A stretch of 64,000 nucleotides of DNA from Basidiobolus meristosporus CBS 931.73 (lineage: Eukaryota; Basidiobolomycota; Basidiobolomycetes; Basidiobolales; Basidiobolaceae): positions 124,001-188,000 of the forward strand of contig MCFE01000038.1 in assembly GCA_002104905.1 (NCBI GenBank). The letters are read 5' to 3'. Each line of letters starts with the position of its first letter. Positions within the stretch are counted from its first letter, which is position 1. Below are positions 37,297-48,761 of the stretch, piece after piece. Under the pieces are notes generated by a model that made no database searches, was not told where the DNA came from, and saw only the letters and a program-made list of their open reading frames with translations. Both the position numbers and the translations under genes were made by a program.

Positions 37297-38761
37297 ATGC
37301 TTCATCTCGTAATATTTGCCATGTATGACTACGACGACACTATTCCTGTTGTGCTAGTGGAGGGATTTCTTGGCTTTGCAAGTTCGAAGTATTGGGGTAG
37401 CGGGCTACAAAACTATGGTGCCCGAAGAAGGCGTTTAATATATCTGGATCTGGGTTGCGTATCCTCTCTTCATGACCGTGCCTGCGAGCTGTTTTATCAA
37501 CTTAAAGGTGGAACCGTTGATTATGGCCAAGAACACTCTAGACAATTTGGCCATCAACGGTATGGGAAAACCTACCAAGGTATGGTGCTGGTACGGTGAG
37601 CTGGGTTTAGTCATACCTAACCAATTAATTAGGACTGTATCCGGAATGGAGCTCAGCAAAGCCACTGCATTTCATAGGCCATTCATACGTAAGTGCTGGG
37701 AAATTGCCGGAATATAGTCCAAGCTCACCAACATTGCTTACTCTTTTCCAGGGTGGAAATACCGCATGGTATCTCCAACAATTCCTACATCAAAAGGAAT
37801 TTGAGGGTCATCAAAACACTTGTGCCGATTGGGTTCAAAGTCTGACCACGATTTCCTCGCCTTTACGTGGTACCACCATCACGCATACCATTGGAAGATA
37901 TGAGGATGAGATAGGCGGTGTGCGGGCGTTATCACTAGGCTCGCTTATGTACAGAGCTATCCTGCTTTATGAATGGCTGGATATAACATGGCTTAAAGAG
38001 CATGTCTTTAATTTTAACCTTGATCATTGGCCCTTCACTCCCAACAAGGGCATGTCATGGATGGAGCTAGTAAGACATCTACTGGTTGGTTGTGATTGGG
38101 CAGAGGGAGTAGATAATGCCCCCTATGATCTCACCATCCAACGTATGGAGTCCATCAATAAGACGGCAAAAACCTTTGAATCCACGTATTACCGCTCGTT
38201 CGCCGCATCAATGGTACGGTCAAAAAGCCACTGCACACCAGCACATAACTCACGAATTATTGGTAGACATTCAGGCCGAGCTGGTGCTCCTATCACATTC
38301 CCAAACTGTGCGCAAATGCAGCCCTGATGGTTTCCTCAGCCGTTATTGGAAGATTCAGTTTCAACCACTCGGACATGAATATGATGGGCTGGCGAGAGAA
38401 TGATGGTGTTTGTCCGTTGATTTCACAAGTGCATCCTGGCGAATGTAGGTATGTGATACAAACATCATTTCCTGGAGACAATCGTTTTGCTGAAGTGTTG
38501 TATAGGGTGGGCCATTGCGAACACTCTTCTGGTTTAAACAGGTCCCCCGAATTGCCAATGCCAGGCATATGGAAGGTGAACGAACTCCATGGGTGTAACC
38601 ATTTTAGTATTATCCCAAGTATATACCCCAGTCTGTTGTATATTGAGCTGTTTAAAGAGTATTTTGGATACTTGGATCAGATTGACTACCTCAAGCAAAG
38701 CCTGGGCTTTAGTTCGGCCTCCCAGCACAGCCCTACCACCAAATGTCGTGGTTTCAATTGA
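37297..38761 (+). CDS. Lipase, bacterial family I.5-like (alpha/beta hydrolase)
   Basis: Five exons, 37297-37579, 37633-37688, 37752-38213, 38267-38448 and 38542-38761, give 400 aa. The order matches Geobacillus/Staphylococcus-type lipases: PVVLVEGFLGF, KYWG, SSLHDRACELFYQLKGG, VDYGQEH...GH, nucleophile GHSYGGNTAW (Ser112, formed across the exon 2/3 junction), SLTTISSPLRGTT, LDHW, RENDGVCPL (Asp313) and GCNHF (His348). From memory, the bacterial triad is Ser113/Asp317/His358, with zinc ligands Asp61, His81, His87 and Asp238; candidates here are Asp60, His80, His86 and Asp204. The usual His of the oxyanion HG motif is Glu22. No clear signal peptide is visible. The second Met (37321) could be the start, or an upstream exon may be missing. 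The last intron (93 bases) has no stop and may be retained. Confidence 0.85.
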
Positions 38762-39570
38762 GGTTTTCACTTTTGTAGCAAATACACTTGTAGCTATTTT
38801 CAAGAACTGATGCATAGATCCAAATTTTCCTTGATGCACATTGTTGTAGATATTTGGTCTATTGAAATATCAAATCATCAACAGAATGGGGGTTGTGAAT
38901 TAAGTGAAAATGATATGTGCATGTCTGCTCTGTATTTTCGTGGGCTAAAGTCGGTGCAAGTTGGTAAGCTCAAATTATACCTAATATGCAATGTAGGTAC
39001 ACCACCGTCCTTGATTAAATAACCTGTCGTAAGAGAGATCACTTGACATGTTCCTCAAAGGTATCGTGATTTGAAGTTGAGCCTACCCGAAGACCCAAAG
39101 ATCAATAGATCGTACTCCAGAGGAGGGCTCCTTCAAATACATCAAGTTATGTATAAATATCATGTTTATGCACTATCCACTCTTGAATGTACATTTTCCT
39201 GACATGGCCATAATATAAGGCTGACTTGATGCATTACCTGCTCATATGACCATGGTGACACCAATGTTACCCTTGTGATTTAACTATTTTTTTGATTCAA
39301 ACCGTCGCACAGGACGGTGTCAGTGGGATCTAGGTTTAGAATCCACACGATTGGTTATGCAAATAGGCACTCACGTTATGAAATTGTAGTGACTTTGATG
39401 ATCTTTAATGGTAGGTGTTCAACTATTTGAGCCAAATGGTCTATTTAACTATATATATATGTAGGTTGGAGGTGGGGGAAGCAAAATCTATTTTCCTTAG
39501 TACACTCTGCCTGCCGATAGTGTGAACCTCATATTGCACAATATATTGCTTGTACAAAGTACCACAGCTT
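38762..39570. other. Intergenic stretch
   Basis: About 0.8 kb between the lipase and F-box genes. A short run of alternating TA lies at about 39450-39462. No gene was seen. Confidence 0.5.
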
Positions 39571-41100
39571 ATGCCCGTTCAAATACCTACACCTTGTTTA
39601 AGGCAAATCTTGAGATGGTTGAAGTATGACAAAAACACATGTTCTAGACTTTGCATAGTCAGTAGAGCGTGGTCAGAGGTAGCTACTTTCTATCTTTACC
39701 GCGATCCCTGGGCTTTAATCTTGAGTAGTAGCATGTCGCAAAGCCAGCGCAAAATGAGCATTACAAAGTTGCTTAGAACCTATCTTAGTTGCTTGGACCT
39801 CGATACCTTTGACCCCGAAGAGCTAGACGCTGTTGCTACCATCGATGCGTTGTGTTCACATGTGGGCTATCTAAGTCGTTTCTACCTCTTAGTTCAAGGT
39901 TTTTTCAATCAAATGAATCCGATTTTGGATGATAGAGAGCTTCAACATGCCGTAGAAACCTTTCAATCTGTATATTTCTCAGCATTCAAGCAGCCTATCT
40001 ATAATTATATTGCGTTGGCTCGCAGTTTTGATTTGATCGGCATCCAAGAGTTTCTACGCCTAGCAAAGGCTGACCCATTCCCATTTCTTAGCTTCGAGTA
40101 TACTCTTGAAGAAGTCATGGTTGATCAAAGGCTGACACTGAAGTTATGGAGCGTAGCCAAGAGCGTTTGTGCACAACGTATCACACGCTTGGCTTGGGAT
40201 GCCACAATTCCTGTGAACGACCTATTTGCCGGAGCCCAGAGTTTTCATTCGTTGACACATCTAGAAATACAATGGAAATACGATTCTTCAAATTGTTTCC
40301 TCGACGATCACCTTGATTTCGTGGCTAAGGCGTGCAACAACCTTGCGATACTTCACATTGTTATTGAAAGCAAGCGTAGCATAATCCTTGACAGCGATCT
40401 GGCCAGAGTGATCTGCAGCCAGCGTTCCAGCTCTTTGAGAGAAGTCAAGATCTGCGGACAATGTGATCCTTTGCATGAAACGATAGAATCATTAATTAGG
40501 AAGCACCGTGACAGTCTCTCAACATTCAGGATCCTAAAGAACGATTCGGGTCGGATACCAATTGCTAGAATCTCTTCTTTTCTAAACCTAAGTGTCTTGG
40601 AACTCGTGGATTGTTTCATCAGAGAGCGAGATCTGGAATATATTGCTCAACATGGTGCACCTTTAAGAACAATAATATTGCGTCACTTACGACATATCAC
40701 TTGGTCAAGTATTCGGAAATTAGCCCAGAAAGCTGGCTTAGCCTTGCACGAATTAATCGTCGAGGAAATTGAAGAACACACCATAGACTCGAACACAGTC
40801 CAGGTGATAGCACATCACTGTCAAGATGTTGAACATTTCCAGATCGAGATGATTTGTGTTGATAACAACGATTTAGCTCAGCTTTTACGCAACTGCCATA
40901 AACTGAGGTTTTTGTCATTTGGAGAGTTGTCGAGAAATACGCCAACTGATGGAGATCAACTAGTCCAATTGATTATTGACAACTGTCCTCTACTTAGGTA
41001 TCTCTATGCACCGGAAATGGTTACTACTGAGTCAGCTTTGCAAACTCTGCTGCAGCACCGACAATTAGAGAAGATATCTCTCCCAACTGTTCTTATCTAG
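39571..41100 (+). CDS. F-box protein with leucine-rich repeat-like C-terminus
   Basis: A single exon of 509 codons opens at ATG 39571; the frame is open further upstream but without an ATG. Residues about 4-48 form an F-box-like domain: IPTPCLRQILRWLKYDKNTC, then VSRAWSEVATFYLYRDPW. The rest contains degenerate leucine-rich stretches, for example LTHLEIQWKYDSSN, LAILHIVIES, LRTIILRHLRHITW and LRFLSFGELSR. Family knowledge: such proteins use the F-box to bind Skp1 in SCF ubiquitin ligases, and the repeats to bind substrates. The substrate is unknown. Fungal genomes carry many fast-diverging members, so no orthologue is proposed. Confidence 0.85.
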   Translation: MPVQIPTPCLRQILRWLKYDKNTCSRLCIVSRAWSEVATFYLYRDPWALILSSSMSQSQRKMSITKLLRTYLSCLDLDTFDPEELDAVATIDALCSHVGYLSRFYLLVQGFFNQMNPILDDRELQHAVETFQSVYFSAFKQPIYNYIALARSFDLIGIQEFLRLAKADPFPFLSFEYTLEEVMVDQRLTLKLWSVAKSVCAQRITRLAWDATIPVNDLFAGAQSFHSLTHLEIQWKYDSSNCFLDDHLDFVAKACNNLAILHIVIESKRSIILDSDLARVICSQRSSSLREVKICGQCDPLHETIESLIRKHRDSLSTFRILKNDSGRIPIARISSFLNLSVLELVDCFIRERDLEYIAQHGAPLRTIILRHLRHITWSSIRKLAQKAGLALHELIVEEIEEHTIDSNTVQVIAHHCQDVEHFQIEMICVDNNDLAQLLRNCHKLRFLSFGELSRNTPTDGDQLVQLIIDNCPLLRYLYAPEMVTTESALQTLLQHRQLEKISLPTVLI

Positions 41101-41310
41101 CAATTTATTATGTATATTGAGAGTTGTGTGATAGTAATTTAAAAACATGTACGATTAAACATTGTTAGCATCCCAGCTGCACCTGTAAGTGATGGTTCCG
41201 ATTGAAAAGCTTGTCCAGGATCACTGACAAGTAAACACTGTGTCAGTATACCCATTATGAGGGGGCTGCATAGAATTTTCCTAATGTCTTGTCGATACTC
41301 ATCGTAAATC

Positions 41311-44300
41311 CTATTTCTTCTGAATAATTGCTATCGGGGCAGTTGTTGGTCTGAAAGTATCATGTTACTAAATTGTAAATCCACAAGTAACTGAATCTAA
41401 GACCTTCCATGGGCGCACTGGAATGGGTTGGCACAATAACCTAACGACCTTATCAATCGTTGACACTCCAATTCATTTAGAGCATCGTTGAACATGATGG
41501 CGCCTAAAGAAAAAGGTTGAGCTGAGTAAATCATATGAATTGTCAGTGCAATAATACACTACTGCGACAAGCTTGTGAATTCAAAATTTCAATAAACCCT
41601 TGAGGACAGCCGGTCAAATTCTGCGCCCATGCTTTGCTCAATGAAAATGGTTGTAATCGGACCGCCCAACGATTTTCCTCTAGCCAGTGGATATGCTGTT
41701 TGATCATATTCCGAGTGGTGGTAAAATCGTTGAGACATCTATTAGCAATACATTTGGGTAGTTCTGATACAAAGATTGCACGTGTATTTTCCGTTTGAGG
41801 TTGAATCTTATCGTGTTCATCGACAGGCTTCCATTTAATTCCCCAACGGTGAAAATTCTCTTGAGCTTCTTGCAGGCCGTCGTACTCTTTGGGAGTAAGG
41901 CCAATTTCGATATGAAATGGTAATATTTCCGTCTCAACGATTAACTCGGTCTGACTTATTTTCGTAAATACTTTCTGAAAGAGGCGTTCAAGCTTTATAC
42001 GCTCATCAGCAGCGTGCTGATCAACCAGAAGCAGAAGTTCAGATTGATCAAAACGAATAATTTTACAGAATACGAATTTTCTATAAACTTGAAACATCGC
42101 TTTCATCTTTTGAAAATCTTCGATTTTTAGCTCTATATCACTCTGAGTATTCACTGCTGATGGAATCGGTAATGGAGAATGATGGTGATCTTTAGTCCGG
42201 TACGAGGTCAACGCAGTCTGGTCTGCTGATTGCCCTTGATATTGTGAAACTGAATCTCAACACCGTTATTACTATGCTACTTCTGTAATAGAGACATATT
42301 GCACCTACCACATAATAATTTGTCAAAATAGATTGAAAATATCCCATTTAGTACTTTCAGAAATGGCTTCATAAAACGATATTTTCTATGTAGCATACCT
42401 ACACTTGTGGGATTCATCCGTATTAGCAATCAGTGTCATATAGAGTACTACGAGACAAAAATAAATACGAAATGTCATGCTTTAAATCCGATGGTTTGGT
42501 TGGATATGGCATTTGGTAAATCTCTTGCGGCGCCTGAGTACTACAGCATAAATACTCATGAACATATTTTTGACAGTTGAGGCTTACATATTGCACATCT
42601 TGTCGAGGTATAAGCTTGTATTCAGCCTTCTGAAAAAAACGTGACTGGAATATAGCATTCTACAAATACGTCGTCTAGTATTAGAACGCCTAGTATCAGA
42701 ACAGATCTAACAAATACTTGTCCATCTACATCAGATTCCTTTGTCGATTTGCTTCTAGAGAGACCGTACTCCTTCAAGAAATTGGTAACGAGTTCTGTGA
42801 ACAGCGATCGGATCTCATCCCAATCCTTGTTTGTCATGAATATCATTATCTGCAGCTTTTGTAGATATTAAATATGTGCCTACCTCAAACTCAACTATAG
42901 ACTTCGTGGGGTCAAGGCAGATATCGTATTCACTTGGTGAACAATGTAATTGAAGGGCATACACTGGATACTTTGGAATACATCAGCATCTATTGATTGT
43001 CCTTTTGTTGGGAACATCACGTCTTGCGAAAATATTACCTGACTTCCAAAGTTGCTTGATGCAAAAAGTGAATTAATTGTAGAATGGAGTGAGTTGGCCA
43101 GAATTACTCTTTTGTTCAAGACTTCAAAGGGGCTTTCAGTGGAGATTCTCAATGATATTAGAAAAACCTCTAATCCTACATATATGTTGATGTTTCTGAT
43201 AGTAGTAACATTAATAATAGTCACGATTCTAGTTGCAAGTATTATTACCTGATTTGGATGTCCACAAAGAGATATGAAGCCTTTGATTGCCTTCTCATTT
43301 TTACTCCATTCGACGCGTTGCAACTTTTTGACAAAACGTAACCATCAATCACTACAAGAGAGGCTAAAGTATGCATAGCTTACCTTTGTTCTAATGTTGC
43401 CATAGAATCGTCGTAAACCGACGGCCATTGATCGCTAGGGTAGTTAGCACTAATTACGCCAAAGTTTGTTGAAATACAGACCTTTTCAAGGGTGAGTATC
43501 CTCTGCTGCATACTGTCTCTTACGATAACACTGATCTGTGGGAAAGGAAGAAACAATATTTCTATTGCTCTCTTGATATCATGGATTTTGTGCCTCTTTG
43601 CTTGATAGAATTTCCGACGGACAGGATACTATATGTAAGATTTGTAAGACATCAAGGGCTCAATAGTGATGTGCGTATATGCACAACATTTTGGAATATG
43701 TCACAGAGTGCTGTTGTGGTTCCTACACCGTGTCTTCCAGAGCTTTTGCTAATTCCGGTATATTTAATCGTACCATTCTATCAACGAAGTCGTTAAATAC
43801 ACTGCCGAATCTATAAAATAGAACATACCTTGATTATGCAAGAATATGAATCAAAATAATCCTTATGTAAACTAGATATCTCTATTGTTGCAAATTCGCT
43901 TATACTTGCTAATGCTAATCTGGATATTACTTCGTTATACCAGACATAAAAATGCACTGATGATTTACCTTCGCCCCGAAACCCGAAGGTAGTAATTGCC
44001 TTCAAGTCCTCCAACGATTTACATTTCGATGTAGCTGTTGAGGATTTGTAAATACTCAATTCATCATTTTTCTCTAGATAGCCCTACCATATCTTTGCCC
44101 TAATTTCTTCATATCATCCGGCTGTATGCCAGCCCCGTTATCCTCTACTCGAATATAAAACCTCTCTAAGTCAAGAGTGATTTGTATCTGGTTGGCGTTG
44201 GCATCTAAACCTTGTAAATTTGTATTAGTGTATGCGTAAAACGAAACTTCGTGATAGTGGTACTGTTTTGTAATAGCTCAAGAAGGCATTGCTCAACTGA

Positions 44301-44360
44301 GTTAATGTTGAGGTTTGCACGAAGTTGATGGACCACTTGTTGATCTAATTTACTTATCAT
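41311..44360 (-). CDS. MLH3: DNA mismatch repair / crossover endonuclease MLH3
   Basis: A multi-exon gene. Clear exons are 44360-44264, 44210-44088, 44034-43969, 43914-43829, about 42249-41560, 41503-41404 and 41350-41311; five or more lie between. The N-terminal GHKL ATPase motifs are LLQNSLDANA, EDNGAGI and TFGFRGEALASISE, followed by GVGTTTALCDIFQNYPVRRK, ISLCGHPNQ and SPSEYDICLDPTKSIVEFE. The C-terminal domain has the endonuclease motif DQHAADERIKLE, exactly DQHA-x2-E-x4-E, then NSQACRSS and CAHGRPTTAP, the metal-site motifs. MLH3 pairs with MLH1 as MutL-gamma in mismatch repair and meiotic crossover resolution. Several acceptors appear to be AAG. The join near 43830-43748 needs an 8-base micro-exon or another solution to stay in frame, so the middle structure is approximate. 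Confidence 0.88.
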
Positions 44361-45101
44361 AATGGTAAGAGTAAAAACGTGTTGAAAAAGGCTTATATAT
44401 ACCTTTTTTCTTTCATTATATGCTAATAATTGTGATAAAACCTATATCAGAACATGGCACTTCCTTTTTAACTCGCCTAATCACTGATATGTCGCAAAAC
44501 AGCAAGACCAGTAAAGCTGAAGATTCCTTTGGCATAAAGGGATGTTGGATTTAATCTATTAAATAACCTCCAATTAGCTAGTGAGAGTATGATAACCTTC
44601 ATGAAATCAACATACAGATTCTCGGGCGTATCCTAAATTCCCATCACAATGCTATGGTACACTATGATTTAAGCTATAATTGCCTAATAATCTTTGCTTT
44701 GTTGCTAATCAACATGTGTACATACACGAAAGTATTTTTGAAAACCTATAATCGCAAGTCGAGGTATTTTTAAAGGAGGAATTGAATCCGAAGAAAGTTT
44801 AATTAATTACAGGACATGGTGTCAATATTTAATCAAGGTCAAAACTGGATTCATCAGCGGAAGGGCAGTGTAGAGTCAACTAGTTACAAAATATGGTCGC
44901 AATCCAAGTGAATTAAATAACAGTTAGGGGTGGGTCGCTGAACCACTTTAATACTGCAATAACATGAGATACGCTTGTATATCCACAGCAAATCAGGTCT
45001 GATTATGGGGAGATGCTAGGATGATATGTAGACTAAAAAATTACAAATTTTAGAAGTAAAAACTCAATGCGATGATGGCAACTGCAAAAAATAGCTGGTA
45101 C
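44361..45101. other. Intergenic stretch
   Basis: AT-rich, between the MLH3 start and the stop of the FHA-RING gene. It would hold the MLH3 promoter. No ORF was seen. Confidence 0.6.
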
Positions 45102-46303
45102 TTAATTTTGGCTGACTGATGGCTTTCGACTTCTGAATAGAGAAGTTAGAGCACTTTTAACAGTCTCGCTTTTGCTGCTGGCTGACATGCGCCGGACCAA
45201 ACCACTCCCGCGTGGTGATAATTGACTGGGTGACGTGGGTGTAGATGACAGTGGCATTACTTGATCATCTTCCTCAGGTGAATCCAGAGGATAAGTCTCA
45301 TTGGCGTGATCTACTCTGGTCGTATTGATGACTAGTGGTTGTGTTGAGCTCCCAATTCCAATATCACACAAATCCACATCCGATGAATGTGAGCTATTTC
45401 CATTGCTCTCGTTGGAAGGCAGGTGTTCAGCAGAAGCCATATGAATGAATTCATCGGCCTTAAAAGTCTTGGACAGTGCCATCTCTTGTTCGCATGATGT
45501 GGGAAGTGGGAACGGATCGTCAACGGTAACATCCGCATCTAGGTCGGCGAAGTGGCGGCACAATGGACATAAAAAGCCAGGTTTGGTAGCAACCATGAAG
45601 CGGACACATTTAAAATGGAAAGCGTGGGAACATGGAGCGACAAATAACGCTTGAAGTTGTGAAAGCGGATATAGACAAATACAGCATTCTTCTTTTCTGC
45701 AATTATCGCCTGATTCGCAGTCTACTGTTAGTGACTTTAGGGTTTTTAAGGCGTTCTCCCTATGATCAACGTAATTAATTCGCGTGAAGGTATTTCGTGA
45801 TATTCGACAACGCCTACCTGTATTGCTCGGACATTTTCATTTTTCCATGGTGGTTAAACTCAAACTTCATTCGAACACACCGATACACTTCCTCATATCC
45901 ACCTTGGTAGTCAACACCCAACTGAACGATATCACCATCCTTCAGAAGATAAGGCTTACTCTCGCAACCAGGCGGGCTAAGACGGAGGTTGTTTAAAAAT
46001 GTTCCGGAGGAGGACTTGATATCTCGAATAAAATACTGGGATTTGAAGAATTAATATTGCTGTTTGGGAAAGCGAAGCTTAACTTCATACCTGCCCATTC
46101 GTAGACCACAGCTCTGCATGACATCTGCTTACTACCTTACTCTTAAACGCGATTCTTAGCGGAGAATGCGCTTTCTCGGTAAAACGGCCAATCTTCAGTA
46201 TAGTTCCTTCGGGCACATCGGTCTCAATGATCGGGAAATATAGTGATTTGTTTAGATCCACTATATGTGGGACTATACGGATGTGCGGAATTTGACCTGA
46301 CAT
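45102..46303 (-). CDS. DMA1: FHA-RING E3 ubiquitin ligase, Dma1/Dma2-like
   Basis: Three exons, 46303-46091, 46035-45818 and 45759-45102, join to 362 aa. The FHA domain spans about residues 35-125: LKIGRFTEK, IAFKSKVVSRCHAEL, IRDIKSSSGTFLNN and LKDGDIVQLGVDY, with the phosphothreonine-binding Arg, Ser, Arg and His in place. A RING domain follows at about 169-212: CCICL, CSHAFHFKC, CPLC (C3H2C3 ligands). The 150-residue tail is Ser-rich and disordered, with several SP/TP sites. FHA followed by RING is the layout of S. pombe Dma1 and yeast Dma1/Dma2, which ubiquitinate phosphorylated partners in the spindle checkpoint, septin and septation control. The exon junctions fall inside the FHA domain and just before the RING. 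Confidence 0.92.
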
Positions 46304-48761
46304 AGCTAGGAAAGCAGATTTACGTTCTTGTGTTTTGTTTTATATTCAGCACACGGGGGTGTAGGTGTAGGTGTAGAGTTGATATAAAAGGAATTTATTG
46401 TTAGATACGAGCTTAAAAGGACAGAGTGCTTGCGGTAAATAGGAAATAGGTGATTGGAGAAATCAGCTGAAAAGGACAAAATTTTGGACCAAGTGAAACT
46501 TGTCGTGACCCATGTATTTATATCGGATGCAACACTGGTTTGAAATCTTTTACGTGAGTGTTCCCGAAACGGGTTTTATATGCCACTTCAATACTCTTTT
46601 GGTAGAATACACGAAGTGTCACATGAATTCCAAATAAGATACAATCCTAGCATATAAATGATATCAATTTTTGAAGTTCAGTTATATTTGCGCGGTACAA
46701 ATCTCTTTATTTATATAGGGAATGAATAAGAAGGATCTATATAGTTGGTACAGGTTCGAGATGGATCCAACAAGTTGAGTGTAGAACCTTCGAATAGGTA
46801 CCTTGATTTAACTAACAATGCTATCAATAGACGGCGGTGGCTTGGAAGTTGCTTGTGTGCAATTCAAGACGCTGGCAAGGCTGTTGATCCTGTCGGTTGT
46901 AGCTTAATGTAATCGTTGAAGGCTTGTATTGATCTGTATTTAGATTTAATACTAGCGCAGCAGTGCATCTGTCATCACAAACATAGGAATAAAATAAGGG
47001 GCATTTGTACTATTTATATTCGATATTAATCTAGTAAATTTTCGCAAGTTCGTTTTATTTTCATTTCCCAGGTTACAAAATCGCCGGTTTACGCGGAATT
47101 TGGAACCAGGGTGAGGCAAATTCCTATGCTGGAGCTATACACCATATGTGCTAGAAGAAAGGTGCAACTGTTAATCTGCTCCATCAATATCTGACTAGTT
47201 TGAATTTGGGAAATTACGGAAGTACACAGGTACTTGGATTGCCACAGAGTTGCGCATGGTTGCATCCGTTTTGGCCCTTGATGACTTCCGAAAATACACT
47301 ATCAAATAACCATGAGGCTACCTAAAACCAGACCAATGGGCAATTTACGTTATTTTTTGCCATGTAGAATAAAGCGATATCGAAATTTCTGACTTTTGCC
47401 AATCGAGAACACACTGAGTAGGCCGCTACGGCCACGAAAACATTGACAACTCTTTGGAAGCACTCAGCCCACACCATCAGTAGACCTGCAACGCTATTCT
47501 CCAGGTATTGCTTTATCCCGTAGGATATATAGGCCAAAATGGCAATCAGGCTAAACGTGATACGAAATTTCCGTCTCTAGCTATCCATTCCATGTAGACT
47601 TCTAACACTGAATCAGACTTCTGTTTTCCCATTCCATTGAATGAATAATTTCATTTTGTTTTCCATTTGGTATCAGAGGTTGAGGATCGTTTCTAATTGG
47701 GCCATTGGTCTGAATACTCTAGAATATCGATTCGCCTTGCAAACTCAGCCTCATTTCGTCCTGTAACGTATCAGGGGCCATCACATGACGCAGAGCTGCT
47801 TATCATGAGTATGAGGAGTGCTACACTGGTGGGTGGTAACGGAAATTGTGCAACATATGCATCAACCTAAATAAATGTGATTATTCCCGGCGCAACCAGC
47901 TCGTTAATCGATGTTGCATATCTTTACATCAAATATTTAGCCATCATCCAAATCCGCTTAAATACAAGTATCTTTTGTGCAAGAAGCGAAGATACCGGGC
48001 TCCAACTCCGCCCACTATCACTTGAAAAAGCGCATACATATAGCGCAAAGAGTTCCGTGTATGGTAGCAATACATAAAAGTAGATGTATCTAGGTGCTTT
48101 AGCATTATATCATGCTCAAAGCACTCGATGCATGAATGTTGATTATCTTAATTAGAATTGATAACTCCAATTCTGGAGGCTTTAATTTGACATCACTATT
48201 AGAAATTCGGGGAAGCCTAGGTACATGACATAATGTCCTATTTGCATCTATTATTCCAAATCAGATGTGTAATAGTGAGCGATGATTCTTGCATCAATAT
48301 CCTTCACACAACTATTGATAAAATCCATTAGCGTAGAGCCATGGATGATCAACAATGTCAGAAAATTTACTTGTTGATAAAAACATACATTGCGGCTAGG
48401 TACCATTCACAAACCGGTGTAAGTGACGAGCTGGCTAATCCTTCATACATCCCATACCTCTGCCATCGTTATCCATTGGTTATGCTCATTTAAACCCATC
48501 TTGCCAAATCAAGGTATCGGCATATGCGCTTCCTGATCCCTTTGTAGTAGTAATGGCCATACAAAAATGACAGTAACACATGTACCCGGGTAGTTAATAT
48601 GAATGCTTGTTTCCATAGAACAGTGGACGATCCTATATTACTAATGTTAGGACTCAATTTATGCTACATACGTAAGCAAACGTGTAATGTGATAAATATT
48701 TTATTCTGACTGGCTGGGCTGTAGATTTTTAAAAAACATCTTTACAGAAGCCTACCCACAA
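46304..48761. other. Intergenic stretch (2.4 kb)
   Basis: This separates two divergent genes (FHA-RING and methyltransferase), so both promoters are here. There is a short GGTGTA tandem at about 46365-46376. No ORF looks like a protein. Confidence 0.5.

Noticed and set aside
46740-46790. GGTTCGAG stretch considered as a tRNA T-arm
   Set aside because: No matching acceptor, D or anticodon arms were found around it.
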